DNA from: Pseudarthrobacter defluvii
Lineage (GTDB): Bacteria > Actinomycetota > Actinomycetes > Actinomycetales > Micrococcaceae
Direction of reading: 5' to 3'
Length of the DNA: 64,000 nucleotides
Assembly (NCBI RefSeq): GCF_030816725.1
Contig: NZ_JAUSYG010000001.1
Span: 1,054,001-1,118,000, forward strand
The notes under the pieces were generated by a model that saw nothing but the letters and a program-made list of their open reading frames with translations, ran no database searches and was not told the origin of the DNA. The stretch's first letter is position 1. Every line of letters begins with the position of its first letter. This document shows positions 16,835 through 26,277 of this stretch, in pieces. Made by a program: the position numbers and the translations under genes.

Positions 16835-18449
16835 GCCTCAAGTCTACTGGCTGGGGTTCGTGGGCTGCCGGGGATGTGGCATCCCGGCGCGGGCGCACGC
16901 CTTGGACCGGGATCACCGCAATCACCACTCCCGCCGTGGCCAGAAGAACCCCGACGGCGGGTGCCACCTGCCACGCGCCGTCCCACCCTTCCGGCGTCAG
17001 CGGCGATGCCCGGTACAGCTTTGGTCCTGCGCTCATCAGCAGCGCCCCGGCCTGCGCGGCGAAGGCGGCGGCGAGGGTTCGGACGACGCGGTGTACGGTA
17101 ACGGCGCGGAGCGAGGCGTCGAGGACTGTCCCCTCGACACTGCGGCGCCGGCGGGCAAGCACCAGGGGAACGGCGGCAAACAGCAGAATTCCGGTACTTG
17201 TCCATGCAGTCATGTGCCACGACGGCTGCACAGCCAGCTGCGCCTGGCACCAGGCAACGGCCACCACCACGGCGATCAGGGCGGCTGCGGCCACGGCGAA
17301 CGTGCACGCAAGGGCGGGGGACACAGCCCGGCGCGGCCAGCGCCGGGGTCTATGCGCCATCCCATGGTTGTGGTGCAACAACAGTTCTCCCAGCGACACA
17401 ACCGCCAGGACCGCTGCGGCAGACACCGTTACGAAAAGCGAGGGGTGCCCGATGACGGCCCAAGGGACGAAGATCGCAGCCGGCAGGGGGGCGAAGGCGG
17501 CCAGCCCCGTGGCCGCGCCGATCGACACCGACAGGACGGTGGCCGGCTGCGACGTGCTGGGGACCGCCGACCGGCGCGGCTGGTGCTGTGCCAGCCTGGG
17601 CGGCGCCCACAGCAGCATCACCAACAGGACAGCCAGATTCAGGGCCCCGGCTGGGTTGACCCAGCCGTTGACGCCCGAGGCCGGATCAGGGCGTGCCGCG
17701 TGGTTTCCGGCGATGGCCGCCAAACCGGATGCAACGGTGGCCACCGTCCGGAGCAACCGGTTCATGGCAATGGTCCGCAGCCGGCGATCGAGTTCAGGGC
17801 TGAGCCCGTCCAGCGGCGCACGCCGGGTGATCAGCGCCAGGACCAACAAAGTTCCCACTCCCAGGACCACCAAAAAGCCACCCAGATACGCTGCCAGCTC
17901 GACGCCGGGAATTCGGCCTTCCCCGCCGAAGGTGACATAGCCGGCCGCGCCATCCGGCCGTGACTCATACGCGGCAGGGGCGAAGCCCGGCAGGGTAGAC
18001 GTCCACACGATTTGCGCTGCGGCCCCTGTGAAGACCGCCAGTACCGTCCAGGTGAGGCGGCGGGGGAGGAAGTCCAGGATTCGTCTCTGGTTCGCGGCTT
18101 GCCGCCCTGGCTTTGAGCGCGTCCTGGGGTAGCTCACCTGCCCCAGCACGTGCGCCGCCAGGCAACCAAGAACCGGCCAGGCGAGGGCAGGCATGATGTT
18201 CACAGGAGAAGTCACCGCGCCCGGTACAGGCAGGATTCCAGCATTGGCGGCCGGCAGCAGTGAACTCGCCATCCATCCAGTGAGCCCAGTGCAGAGAGCA
18301 TGGCGGGATGCCGAAACGATGACGTCCCGGCCCGTGGCTCCGCGGATTATTGAGCGAAGAAGGAGGTATACGCCGCCTGCCAGCAGGAACGGCCATAGAA
18401 CGGCCATCGGTGGTACATCGTTGACAACAGCGAATGTGGCAGCCTGCAC
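16812..18449 (-). CDS. Large multi-pass membrane protein of unknown function
   Basis: A 545-residue protein with roughly a dozen predicted membrane spans separated by short charged loops, with no recognisable transporter signature. The GTG start at 18449 has GGGGGAAAA just upstream. Its C-terminus ends [14 protein letters not shown], and the coding region runs 23 bases into thyA on the same strand. Composition (Ala, Val, Leu, Arg) is typical for the genome. Position upstream of thyA is conserved or accidental; nothing in the sequence links it to folate metabolism. Confidence 0.65.
   Translation of the reverse strand: MQAATFAVVNDVPPMAVLWPFLLAGGVYLLLRSIIRGATGRDVIVSASRHALCTGLTGWMASSLLPAANAGILPVPGAVTSPVNIMPALAWPVLGCLAAHVLGQVSYPRTRSKPGRQAANQRRILDFLPRRLTWTVLAVFTGAAAQIVWTSTLPGFAPAAYESRPDGAAGYVTFGGEGRIPGVELAAYLGGFLVVLGVGTLLVLALITRRAPLDGLSPELDRRLRTIAMNRLLRTVATVASGLAAIAGNHAARPDPASGVNGWVNPAGALNLAVLLVMLLWAPPRLAQHQPRRSAVPSTSQPATVLSVSIGAATGLAAFAPLPAAIFVPWAVIGHPSLFVTVSAAAVLAVVSLGELLLHHNHGMAHRPRRWPRRAVSPALACTFAVAAAALIAVVVAVAWCQAQLAVQPSWHMTAWTSTGILLFAAVPLVLARRRRSVEGTVLDASLRAVTVHRVVRTLAAAFAAQAGALLMSAGPKLYRASPLTPEGWDGAWQVAPAVGVLLATAGVVIAVIPVQGVRPRRDATSPAAHEPQPVDLRREHPNPL
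16841..16846 (-). promoter_or_regulatory. TAGACT -10 box, leaderless start of thyA
   Basis: Minus-strand TAGACT, then 6 bases, then the thyA GTG at 16834. The box lies inside the 3' part of the upstream membrane gene, so thyA and folA can be expressed separately from it. Confidence 0.55.
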
Positions 18450-18526
18450 GTTTTCCCCCAGAGCGGTGCGTCGTCCACTAAGTCAAAGCTGGTAGAACCC
18501 CCAGGTCAAGCCGGTGAGGGCACGGG

Positions 18527-19495
18527 CTAGTCGTCAAAGGGCTTGAACTGCTCCACCGCCACAATGCGTTTCTTCCCGCCCGCCGCCACGTGGCAGACCA
18601 CCACCTCACCCGGGGACAGGTATGGCTCGTGGGCGGGCAGCAGCTTGGCAAGGTGTGATGGCATGTGCTCCGCCAGCTGCTTGAGCACCGTTGGCAGAGC
18701 CGGCCGGTGGGTGCAGACAACCACGGGGCGCTGCTTGTCCAGGACCGACTCAACGACGCCCGCCGTCTTCTTGGGGCTCCGCTGGTGCTTGTGCTCGGTA
18801 AGGCCCTCCGCCAGTTTCACCTTGGCACCCGTGGCCCGGGCGTAGGGGGCGACGGTGGCCACACAGCGCAGCCACGGGCTGGTCACCACGCGCATCGGCT
18901 TCCACGCCTGCAGGAGCCGGCCAACGGCCTGCGCCTGCCGGGTCCCGGTGGCCGCCAGCGGACGCTCGCCCTCCGCCTTGCTCCAGGACGAACGCGGTTT
19001 GGCCTTGGCATGGCGCAGCACCAGCAGCGGCCAGGTGTCCAGCGCGCCCCGTTCGTGCGCGTCCCGAAGGTATTCAAGAGGTACGACGTCGGACGGGTTG
19101 GACAGCAGGCGGGCGGCCTTTTCCGGGGCGCACCACATGACGCTGTCCACCTCCTTGCCGTCCGGCACCAGGCTGTTGCCGTTCACCTTGACAGCCCAGT
19201 AGTGGACCACCTTGAGGCCCGAGGCCACGTGGTAGTGGATGGGCGGCAGTGGTATGCCCAGGGGCGCACGGAGGCCGATTTCCTCCCAGACCTCACGGAT
19301 GGCGCACTCGGGGACGGTCTCACCGGCGTCGATCTTTCCCTTGGGCCAGGACCAATCGTCATAGCGCGGCCGGTGGATCAGCAGGACCTCCAGGCCGTCC
19401 TTGTTGATGCGCCAGGGGATGCCTCCCGCAGCGGTTACGGCTACGGGTTCCCCCGGGTGGTCAGTCTGGTCGGCTACGAGAGCATCGCTCGACAA
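18527..19495 (-). CDS. mutT1: Nudix hydrolase fused to histidine phosphatase (MutT1 type)
   Basis: The 322-residue protein has an N-terminal Nudix domain with a complete box GKIDAGETVPECAIREVWEEIGL (about residues 53-75) and a C-terminal histidine phosphatase domain starting LLVLRHAKAK with the RHxK variant of the RHG motif. In mycobacteria MutT1 hydrolyses 8-oxo-(d)GTP and diadenosine polyphosphates, protecting against oxidised nucleotides. The TTG start lies 9 bases after the ppk stop and no better start is in frame, so it is cotranscribed with ppk1. Confidence 0.88.
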   Translation of the reverse strand: MSSDALVADQTDHPGEPVAVTAAGGIPWRINKDGLEVLLIHRPRYDDWSWPKGKIDAGETVPECAIREVWEEIGLRAPLGIPLPPIHYHVASGLKVVHYWAVKVNGNSLVPDGKEVDSVMWCAPEKAARLLSNPSDVVPLEYLRDAHERGALDTWPLLVLRHAKAKPRSSWSKAEGERPLAATGTRQAQAVGRLLQAWKPMRVVTSPWLRCVATVAPYARATGAKVKLAEGLTEHKHQRSPKKTAGVVESVLDKQRPVVVCTHRPALPTVLKQLAEHMPSHLAKLLPAHEPYLSPGEVVVCHVAAGGKKRIVAVEQFKPFDD

Positions 19496-19504
19496 CGCGG
19501 CTGC

Positions 19505-21754
19505 CTATCGCCGGCTCAGGCTGCGCTGCCGCGGCCGGGATGCCAGCAGCCAGGACTGGACGTCTTCAAGCGGCTTCCCGTCCTCGGACAGGTGGTGCCG
19601 TGTCCAGTGACCCTCGTTGTCAAGGTGCCAGCTGGAGGTCCCGGGTGCCATGTAACGGCGCATGAGGTCAAGGACATAGGTGATGTCGTCCGGGCTGGCC
19701 AGCTGGACCAGGGCCTCCACGCGGCGGTCCAGGTTCCGGTGCATCATGTCCGCCGAACCGATGTATGCCACAGGGTCGCCGCCGTTGGCGAAGGCGAATA
19801 CCCGGGAGTGCTCCAGGAACCTGCCCAGGATGGAACGGACGGTGATGTTCTCGCTCAGGCCGGGAACCCCCGGGCGGAGCGAGCAGATGCCGCGGACCAC
19901 CACATCCACCTGCACCCCAGCCTGGGAAGCGCGGTACAGCGAATCGATGATGGCCTCGTCCACCATCGAGTTCACCTTGATCTGCACGTGCCCCGGGACT
20001 CCCGCCCGGGCGTTGCGGATCTCGGTCTCGATCCGGTCGATGAGCCCCGACCGGACGGACCGGGGCGCCACGAGGAGCCGTTTGAAGGTGGACTTGGGCG
20101 CGTAGCCGGAGAGCTGGTTGAACAGCTTGGAGAGGTCCTCGCCCACCTGCTCATTGGCGGTCAGCAGGCCCAGGTCCTCGTAGTACCGCGCGGTGCGGGG
20201 GTGGTAGTTGCCTGTGCCGATGTGGCAGTAGCGGCGCAGCCCGTCCACTTCCTGGCGGACCACCAGCGAAAGCTTGCAGTGCGTCTTGAGGCCAACGATG
20301 CCGTACACAACATGCACGCCGGCCTGCTCCAGCTTGCGGGCCCAGGAAATGTTGGCCTGCTCGTCGAAGCGCGCCTTGATCTCCACCAGGGCCAGGACCT
20401 GCTTGCCGGCCTCGGCAGCGTCGATCAGGGCGTCAACAATGGGGGAGTCACCGGACGTGCGGTACAGGGTCTGCTTGATGGCCTGGACCTTGGGGTCCGC
20501 CGCTGCCTGTTCCAGGAACGCCTGGACGGAGGTGGAAAACGAGTCGTACGGGTGGTGCAGCAGGATATCCCGGCGGCGCATAGCGGCGAACACGTTGGCG
20601 GCCTTGGACGTTTCGGACTCGTTCAGATACCGCGAGGTGTGGGGGACGTGCTTGGGGTAATGCAGGTCTGCCCGGTCGATGCCGGCGATGACTGCCAGGC
20701 CCCGGAGGTCCAGCGGAGCCGGCACCGAGTACACCTCGGATTCCTCCACCCCCAGCTCCCGGATCAGGAGCGCGCGGATATTGGGATTGATGTCATGGGT
20801 GACTTCAAGCCGGACCGGCGGGCCGAAGCGGCGGCGCAGGAGTTCCTTCTCCAGGGCCTGCAGGAGGTTCTCGGCGTCGTCCTCCTCCACCTCCACGTCC
20901 TCGTTGCGGGTGACGCGGAAGGTGTGGTGCTCCAGGACCTCCATGCCCGCGAACAACTTGTCGAGGTGGACGGCAATGACTTCCTCAAGCGCAATGAACC
21001 GGGCAACCCGGCCGGGCACCGCGCCGGCGCGCGGACCGTCGATGGAGATCAGCCGCGGCAACTGGTCCGGGACCTTGACGCGGGCGAAGAGTTCCTTGTC
21101 GCTGACCGGGTTCCTGACCACGACGGCGAGATTCAGCGACAGTCCCGAGATGTAAGGGAAGGGGTGTGCCGGGTCAACGGCAAGGGGAGTGAGGATGGGG
21201 AAGACTTTTTCCGCGAACATGGCGCTGAGCTGCTGCTGGGCGGTGTCGTCCAGTTCTTCCCACTGCATGAGGTGAATGTGCTCGTACGCCAGGGCGGGCC
21301 GGATCTGGTCGGCGTACACCTGGGCGTGTCGTTCCTGGAGCCGGTGGGCTTCCTCGCTGATGCTCTCCAGCACCTCGACCGGGCTCAGCCCCGCGGGGGA
21401 GGGGACGGCCAGCCCGGTAGCGATGCGCCGCTTAAGGCCGGCCACGCGGACCATGAAGAACTCGTCCAGGTTGGAGGCGAAGATGGACAGGAAGTTGACG
21501 CGCTCCAGCAGGTGCAGGGTGGGGTCCTCGGCGAGCTCCAGCACGCGGGAATTGAAAGCGAGCCAGCTCAGCTCGCGGTCCAGGAACCGGTCCGGCCGGA
21601 TGTCACCTTCCGGCTGCAGGTTCGGCGCGAACTCCGGGATGTCGATGCGGTCCTGGGTTGCCCTGGACGCCGGTACCTCTGAGGAGCCGAAGCGCGCCCG
21701 GACAGGCACCGCAACATCCTGGGACGTGGCTGTTCCGGAGGGTTCCGGGTTCAT
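19505..21754 (-). CDS. ppk1: Polyphosphate kinase 1
   Basis: PPK1 transfers the gamma phosphate of ATP to long-chain polyphosphate reversibly. The 749-residue protein shows the N domain ([20 protein letters not shown] near residue 50), the H domain, and the phospholipase D-like catalytic C1 and C2 domains with [13 protein letters not shown] and [19 protein letters not shown], which include the autophosphorylated and the acid/base histidines. AAAGGAG precedes the ATG. The operon with mutT1, and with mshD and glnR upstream on the same strand, is a common actinobacterial neighbourhood. Confidence 0.95.
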   Translation of the reverse strand: MNPEPSGTATSQDVAVPVRARFGSSEVPASRATQDRIDIPEFAPNLQPEGDIRPDRFLDRELSWLAFNSRVLELAEDPTLHLLERVNFLSIFASNLDEFFMVRVAGLKRRIATGLAVPSPAGLSPVEVLESISEEAHRLQERHAQVYADQIRPALAYEHIHLMQWEELDDTAQQQLSAMFAEKVFPILTPLAVDPAHPFPYISGLSLNLAVVVRNPVSDKELFARVKVPDQLPRLISIDGPRAGAVPGRVARFIALEEVIAVHLDKLFAGMEVLEHHTFRVTRNEDVEVEEDDAENLLQALEKELLRRRFGPPVRLEVTHDINPNIRALLIRELGVEESEVYSVPAPLDLRGLAVIAGIDRADLHYPKHVPHTSRYLNESETSKAANVFAAMRRRDILLHHPYDSFSTSVQAFLEQAAADPKVQAIKQTLYRTSGDSPIVDALIDAAEAGKQVLALVEIKARFDEQANISWARKLEQAGVHVVYGIVGLKTHCKLSLVVRQEVDGLRRYCHIGTGNYHPRTARYYEDLGLLTANEQVGEDLSKLFNQLSGYAPKSTFKRLLVAPRSVRSGLIDRIETEIRNARAGVPGHVQIKVNSMVDEAIIDSLYRASQAGVQVDVVVRGICSLRPGVPGLSENITVRSILGRFLEHSRVFAFANGGDPVAYIGSADMMHRNLDRRVEALVQLASPDDITYVLDLMRRYMAPGTSSWHLDNEGHWTRHHLSEDGKPLEDVQSWLLASRPRQRSLSRR

Positions 21755-21885
21755 GGCTGCTCCTTTTACTGGCGCTCTGGTGCCGGCGCTTCCGCCCCGC
21801 GCGGTTCCCTTTCAACCTTACAAGCATTCACTGACCCCAAGGCCCTTGTTCTACCCGGTGACAGCGTTTGATATGGCCGCCCGGT

Positions 21886-22854
21886 TCAGCCTGCCGCCGG
21901 GCCGTACATGACGTCCATGTCCCACCGGGTGAATCCGAGCCGCCGGTAGAGGGCCACTGCCGCGCTGTTGTCCGCGTCGACGTAAAGCATCACGGCGTTC
22001 AGCCCCAGGTCACGGAGGTGTTTGAGGCCTGCGATGGTCAGGGCCTTGCCCAGGCCCATGCCCTGCGCCTGCGGGGTCACCCCCACCACATACACCTCGC
22101 CGATGGCCGGGTGCGCACCGTGCCGGGGGTGGACTTTGGTCCAGTGGTAGCCCAGCAGCCGGCCGTCCCGGTCCTCGGCCAGGAAGAACCCGGCAGGATC
22201 GAACCAGTCTTCCGCCATGCGGGCTTCGAGGTCGGCCCTTGTCAGGTTGCCCTGTTCCGGGTGGTGGGCGAACGCCGCACGGTTGGCTGCCAGCCAGGAA
22301 TCCTCATCCCTGCCCGGCACGAAGGTGCGGATGGCCACCCCGTCCGGAAGCCCGGCGTCGGGCAGGTCCGCACCCGCCGTCGTCATCCTCATCTTCCACA
22401 GCTCACGCACCGGAGCGTACCCGTAGCGTGCGGCGAGGTCGGCGGCGGCCTCGTGGTTCCCGTGGGACCACGCCTTCAGCCCGTCGAAGCCCCGGACCTC
22501 CTTGAGCGCGCCCACCAGCCTGTCCGCAACTCCCTGGTTCCGGTAGGAGGGGTGGACGGCGATTTCCAGGATGCCGTCGCCGTCCGGCTCTTCGACCACC
22601 ACGGCGAAACCTGCCAGGTCCTGGGCGGTTGCGGGATCGGAGTCCTCGTCCGGCGCGTACAGCGCCAGGGTCATCAGGGTGTGCTCCGCGGAATCCCCGG
22701 CACGCATGGTCACCAGGGTCTGCTCGGAAATGGACGGATTGCCGTCCGATTCCTCCGCGGCGGCCAGGAGATTCCGGCAGTCTTTCAGGAGTTGCTGGTC
22801 AACTCCGCCACGGACGACATGGACGGGCCACTTCTGCGGATGCGCTGGAGTCAT
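21886..22854 (-). CDS. mshD: Mycothiol synthase
   Basis: MshD acetylates Cys-GlcN-Ins with acetyl-CoA in the last step of mycothiol synthesis, the major thiol of actinobacteria. The 322 residues form two tandem GNAT domains. In the second, the acetyl-CoA loop is QGMGLGKALTIAGLKHL (about 263-280), followed by LYVDADNSAAVALYRRLGFTRWDMDVMY, the MshD C-terminal signature; the N-terminal domain carries HPSYRNQGVADRLVGAL. A TAGCCT box 6 bases before the ATG suggests a leaderless start although glnR lies just upstream on the same strand. Confidence 0.92.
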   Translation of the reverse strand: MTPAHPQKWPVHVVRGGVDQQLLKDCRNLLAAAEESDGNPSISEQTLVTMRAGDSAEHTLMTLALYAPDEDSDPATAQDLAGFAVVVEEPDGDGILEIAVHPSYRNQGVADRLVGALKEVRGFDGLKAWSHGNHEAAADLAARYGYAPVRELWKMRMTTAGADLPDAGLPDGVAIRTFVPGRDEDSWLAANRAAFAHHPEQGNLTRADLEARMAEDWFDPAGFFLAEDRDGRLLGYHWTKVHPRHGAHPAIGEVYVVGVTPQAQGMGLGKALTIAGLKHLRDLGLNAVMLYVDADNSAAVALYRRLGFTRWDMDVMYGPAAG

Positions 22855-22860
22855 GAGCCA

Positions 22861-22866
22861 AGGCTA
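22861..22866 (-). promoter_or_regulatory. TAGCCT -10 box, leaderless start of mshD
   Basis: Minus-strand TAGCCT, 6 bases, then the mshD ATG at 22854; the box lies in the short gap after glnR. No Shine-Dalgarno sequence. Confidence 0.45.
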
Positions 22867-22887
22867 TACGTCGATGCGGACCGCGGC

Positions 22888-23586
22888 TCAGGCTTCGGTG
22901 AGCTCGTCTTCCTGCTGCCGGACCAGGGTGAGGCGGTAGCCAACGTTCCGCACCGTGCTGATCAGGTTCTCATGGTCCGCGCCGAGCTTGGCCCGCAGGC
23001 GCCGGACGTGGACGTCCACGGTGCGGGTGCCGCCGTAGTAGTCGTAGCCCCAGACCTCGGTGAGCAGCTGCTGGCGGGTGAAGACACGGCCGGGGTGCTG
23101 CGCCAGGTACTTGAGGAGTTCAAACTCCTTGAAGGTCAGGTTCAGCGGCGCCCCATTAACCCGGGCGGTGTAGCTTGCCTCGTCGATGACCACACCGGCG
23201 GCGCGGATCTCGCTCGGGGCGTCTTCCTGCTCCGGCACGGCACGGGCAACCGACAGCCGGATACGTGCCTCCACCTCGGCGGGGCCGGCTGAATCAAGGA
23301 CGATGTCGTCAACCGCCCAGGCCGAGGAAACCGCGGCCATGCCGCCTTCGGTCAGGATCAGCACAAGCGGGGCGCTGAGGCCGGTGGCTTTCAGGAGCTG
23401 GGTGAGGGAACGGGCGCCCACCAGGTCCTTGCGCGCGTCCAGCAGGACAACGTCGCAGGGGTCTGTTTCCAGCAGCGCTGTGGGCTCGGCGGGGAGGATA
23501 TGGACCCTGTGGTTCAGCAACTCAAGGGCAGGCAGGATGTCCACCGAAGAACCAGTGCTGTTGGTCAGTAACAGGATGTGCGACAT
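22888..23586 (-). CDS. glnR: GlnR-type atypical OmpR-family nitrogen regulator
   Basis: The 232-residue protein has a receiver-like domain (about 1-120) and an OmpR-type winged helix (about 135-225) reading [26 protein letters not shown] then [18 protein letters not shown]. The N-terminus [14 protein letters not shown] and the [21 protein letters not shown] segment match Streptomyces and mycobacterial GlnR, an orphan regulator that controls glnA, amtB and other nitrogen genes without a partner kinase. No kinase gene is adjacent. GGAGGAA lies upstream of the ATG. Confidence 0.88.
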   Translation of the reverse strand: MSHILLLTNSTGSSVDILPALELLNHRVHILPAEPTALLETDPCDVVLLDARKDLVGARSLTQLLKATGLSAPLVLILTEGGMAAVSSAWAVDDIVLDSAGPAEVEARIRLSVARAVPEQEDAPSEIRAAGVVIDEASYTARVNGAPLNLTFKEFELLKYLAQHPGRVFTRQQLLTEVWGYDYYGGTRTVDVHVRRLRAKLGADHENLISTVRNVGYRLTLVRQQEDELTEA

Positions 23587-23926
23587 TGTTCCTCCAAGGG
23601 CCGTCCGCGCATCTTTGGGCGACTGAACCGGATTCCCACCGGCCGGTACTGGCTGCCTGCAGGAGGTTTATTGACCGTCAGCACACCGGCGGCCAGCCAC
23701 CTCAGCAGGGAGCGTAGCTGAGCTTTGAGTATACCCGGCAGCCCCTTTCAGGCCACAGATCCCGGCCATGGACAGGCACGTTTTGCGACATATCCGGTTC
23801 ACATAAGGCAGGATTGGACCAGGGCGGACCAGCCCTGCCATGAGGGGGCGGACCAGCCTTCCGGCCGACGCCAGGATGGGAAACCAGCGCAGTGACTGCA
23901 CCGACGAAGCACAGGCCGGGTGCCGC
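23587..23926. other. Intergenic region between glnR and a divergent membrane protein gene
   Basis: 340 bases without a supported gene. It must hold the glnR promoter (minus strand) and that of the membrane protein at 23927. I see no convincing GlnR box, hairpin or small gene. A longer N-terminus for the plus-strand gene from 23840 is possible but is polar and atypical. Confidence 0.5.
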
Positions 23927-24694
23927 ATGACGGCGGAACTGCAGGCACCCGTGCGTTCGCTGGGTTCCTGGGTTGTCGGCCTCATCGGGATCGCCGGCCT
24001 CGTCGCCATCATCGCCGGGGTTTATGCGTCACCGGAGGCGCTCGTCGCCGTCGGGATCGTCATAGCCGCGGCCGTGGGCATCGGTTGGCCCCACTTCCTG
24101 CGGATCCCCGCGAAGAAGACCCTCGCCGCCGTCATCGCCCTGCCGGGTGCGGCTTCCGCAGTGGCCGCCGCCCTGGCCCCGGCCCCGGGGTACCTGGACT
24201 GGACGCCGACTTTTGTGGCGCTGGGAATGATGGCCGTCTTCGTGGTGCAGCTGATCCGCGGCACCGGGCAGGCGCAGCGGCTGGAGTCCACCCTTGGCTG
24301 CTGCGCGGGCGTCCTGCTCTCCTGCCTCGGCGCGGGCTGGATTGCCGGCGCCCGTTTCAACGGCGTTCGCGAGATGCTCCTGGTGGCAGCGATCAGTGCC
24401 GCCGTGGCCCTGCTTGCCGGGCTCATCCGCTGGCCGGACAGCATCGTGGCGCCGCTGGGAGTAGTGCTTGCCGGGCTGGCCGGGCCACTGGCCGGGCTGG
24501 TCCTGTCGGACATCGCCGTCCTGCCTGCAGCCGTCTTCGGCGTGGTGGTGGGTGCGGTCCTGGCCAGCTTCCGCAGGCTTGCCACGCTCCGCGGCGCCCC
24601 GCTGAACATCCCCGCCGCCCTGAGCATGGGCCTTGCCCCGGTTTCGGCTGTGGGATCCCTCGCATACTTCATTGACAAACTACTCATCTACTAA
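23927..24694 (+). CDS. Multi-pass membrane protein, function unknown
   Basis: About 255 residues from the ATG at 23927, with about eight hydrophobic helices nearly end to end. The start MTAELQAPVRSLGSW places a short cytoplasmic tail before the first helix; starting at 23840 would add 29 polar residues. No transporter signature is recognised. The small gene at 24712 follows after 17 bases but appears to have its own -10 box. Confidence 0.6.
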   Translation: MTAELQAPVRSLGSWVVGLIGIAGLVAIIAGVYASPEALVAVGIVIAAAVGIGWPHFLRIPAKKTLAAVIALPGAASAVAAALAPAPGYLDWTPTFVALGMMAVFVVQLIRGTGQAQRLESTLGCCAGVLLSCLGAGWIAGARFNGVREMLLVAAISAAVALLAGLIRWPDSIVAPLGVVLAGLAGPLAGLVLSDIAVLPAAVFGVVVGAVLASFRRLATLRGAPLNIPAALSMGLAPVSAVGSLAYFIDKLLIY

Positions 24695-24711
24695 CGGGTT
24701 AGGATGGCACC

Positions 24712-24825
24712 ATGTCCGTACTTGCTTTTGAAATCTTCTTCCTTGTCCTGCTCGGCATCGCGAGCCTGTCCATGGCCTGGTTCGCCGGGTTTGTGGTCTA
24801 CCGCCTCTTCAAGGGCCAGCAGTAG
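24712..24825 (+). CDS. 37-residue single-helix membrane peptide
   Basis: A short gene encoding MSVLAFEIFFLVLLGIAS... with one hydrophobic helix and the tail VYRLFKGQQ. TAGGAT at 24700-24705 ends exactly 6 bases before the ATG, supporting real, leaderless expression. It sits between a membrane protein gene and the nitrobindin-like gene. Function unknown; too short for family recognition. Confidence 0.6.
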   Translation: MSVLAFEIFFLVLLGIASLSMAWFAGFVVYRLFKGQQ

Positions 24826-24867
24826 CCGCCCCTTTTCCGGAGCGAGCCGCATCTGGAGGTAATACCA

Positions 24868-25476
24868 ATGCCCATTGAGATTCCTACAGACTTGACCCCT
24901 GAACTCGTACCCCTTTCCTGGCTCATTGGTGAGTGGGAGGGCCGCGGCCGGCTGGGCAGCGGCGACGAGGATTCCGAACACTTCCTGCAGCACGTCTCCT
25001 TCACCCACAACGGCCTGCCGTACCTCCAGTACCGTGCCGAAAGCTGGCTGACCGATGACGAAGGGACGCGCCTGCGGCCACTCACGGTCGAGACCGGCTT
25101 CTGGGCGTTGGAGCGCAAGCAGTTGGATGCCGACGGCGGTCCCGGCCTGGTGCCGGCGGACATCGTGCCGGTGTTGAAGAGCGCCGACGAGGTGGAGGCG
25201 CTGCGCAACAAGGACGGCGGCTTCGACATCTCCGTGTCCATCTCCCATCCCGGCGGAATCTCCGAGCTGTACTACGGCCAGATCAAGGGTCCGCAGATCC
25301 AGCTGACCACCGACATGGTGATGCGCGGCAGCCACTCCAAGGACTACAGCGCCGCCACCCGCATCTTCGGCCTGGTGGACGGCAACCTGTTGTGGCGGTG
25401 GGACGTGGCTTCCGGCGGCGAGGCCGGGAAGGGACTCGAGGCCCACGCCTCCGCGTTCCTGCACAGGGTTTCCTGA
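24868..25476 (+). CDS. Nitrobindin-like heme-binding FABP-family protein (UPF0678)
   Basis: A 202-residue ten-strand beta-barrel protein of the nitrobindin/THAP4 C-terminal family. The family signature GEWEGRG (about residues 22-28) and the C-terminal LEAHASAFLHR with the heme-ligand His are both present. Homologues bind ferric heme and react with NO or peroxynitrite. GGAGGTAATACC is a strong ribosome site. Its role in NO or peroxynitrite detoxification is inferred from the family. Confidence 0.85.
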   Translation: MPIEIPTDLTPELVPLSWLIGEWEGRGRLGSGDEDSEHFLQHVSFTHNGLPYLQYRAESWLTDDEGTRLRPLTVETGFWALERKQLDADGGPGLVPADIVPVLKSADEVEALRNKDGGFDISVSISHPGGISELYYGQIKGPQIQLTTDMVMRGSHSKDYSAATRIFGLVDGNLLWRWDVASGGEAGKGLEAHASAFLHRVS

Positions 25477-25517
25477 CCAGGTGAGGGTTTACTGACCCCT
25501 AAGAGGGAGGCGGCACC

Positions 25518-26255
25518 GTGGAAGAACGTACCGGGGGAGCAGCAGGAGGGCGGGCCGATTACAGCGACCTCAAGGCTGTGTTCTTTAATGGCACCCTCAA
25601 AAAGTCGCCCCAGACTTCCAACACCGACGGATTGATCCGCATCAGCCGCCGGATCATGGAAAAGCAGGGTGTCAGCACCACGGTGATCCGCACGGTGGAC
25701 CACGACATCGCCAGCGGCGTATACCCCGACATGACCCAGTACGGCTGGGCCACCGACGAGTGGCCGGAGCTTTACCCCACGGTCCGGGAAGCGGACATTC
25801 TTGTGGTGGCCGGGCCCATCTGGCTGGGCGACAACTCCTCGCAGACCAAGAAGCTGATCGAACGCCTGTACGCCCACTCCGGTGAGCTCAACAGCAAGGG
25901 TCAGTGGGCGTTCTATCCGAAAGCCGGCGGCTGCCTGATCACGGGAAACGAGGACGGGATCAAGCACTGCGCCTTGAACGTCCTCTACAGCCTGCAACAC
26001 ATCGGCTTCAGCATTCCGCCGCAGGCCGACGCCGGATGGATCGGGCCCGTGGGTCCCGGACCAAGCTACCTCGATGAAGGCTCGGGCGGCCCGGACACGG
26101 ACTTCACCAACCGGAACACCACCTTCATGACCTGGAACCTCCTGCACCTTGCCCGGATCCTGAAGGACGCCGGGGGCTACCCCGCGTACGGAAACCTCCC
26201 GGGCGAATGGGCAGCCGGAACAAGGTTCGATTTCGAAAACCCGGAATACCGCTGA
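25518..26255 (+). CDS. NAD(P)H-dependent FMN oxidoreductase, flavodoxin fold
   Basis: The 245-residue protein begins at GTG after GAGGGAGG. KAVFFNGTLKKSPQTSNTDGL (about residues 18-38) is the FMN phosphate loop, and VVAGPIWLGDNSSQTKKLIERLY is the typical P-x-x-x-G-x-x-x flavin-ring segment of NAD(P)H:FMN reductases. GGCLITGNEDG is the third flavin contact. The substrate is unknown; quinone, azo or iron reduction are all possible. It follows the nitrobindin-like gene by 41 bases on the same strand. Confidence 0.85.
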   Translation: MEERTGGAAGGRADYSDLKAVFFNGTLKKSPQTSNTDGLIRISRRIMEKQGVSTTVIRTVDHDIASGVYPDMTQYGWATDEWPELYPTVREADILVVAGPIWLGDNSSQTKKLIERLYAHSGELNSKGQWAFYPKAGGCLITGNEDGIKHCALNVLYSLQHIGFSIPPQADAGWIGPVGPGPSYLDEGSGGPDTDFTNRNTTFMTWNLLHLARILKDAGGYPAYGNLPGEWAAGTRFDFENPEYR

Positions 26256-26277
26256 CCTCCAAGGACTTCTACTACAT

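Noticed and set aside
18665..21682. Plus-strand open frame of about 1,000 codons opposite ppk1 and mutT1
   Set aside because: Composition is of a shadow frame (Gly/Val/Arg/His/Gln-rich) with no domain; both genes on the minus strand have clear catalytic motifs.
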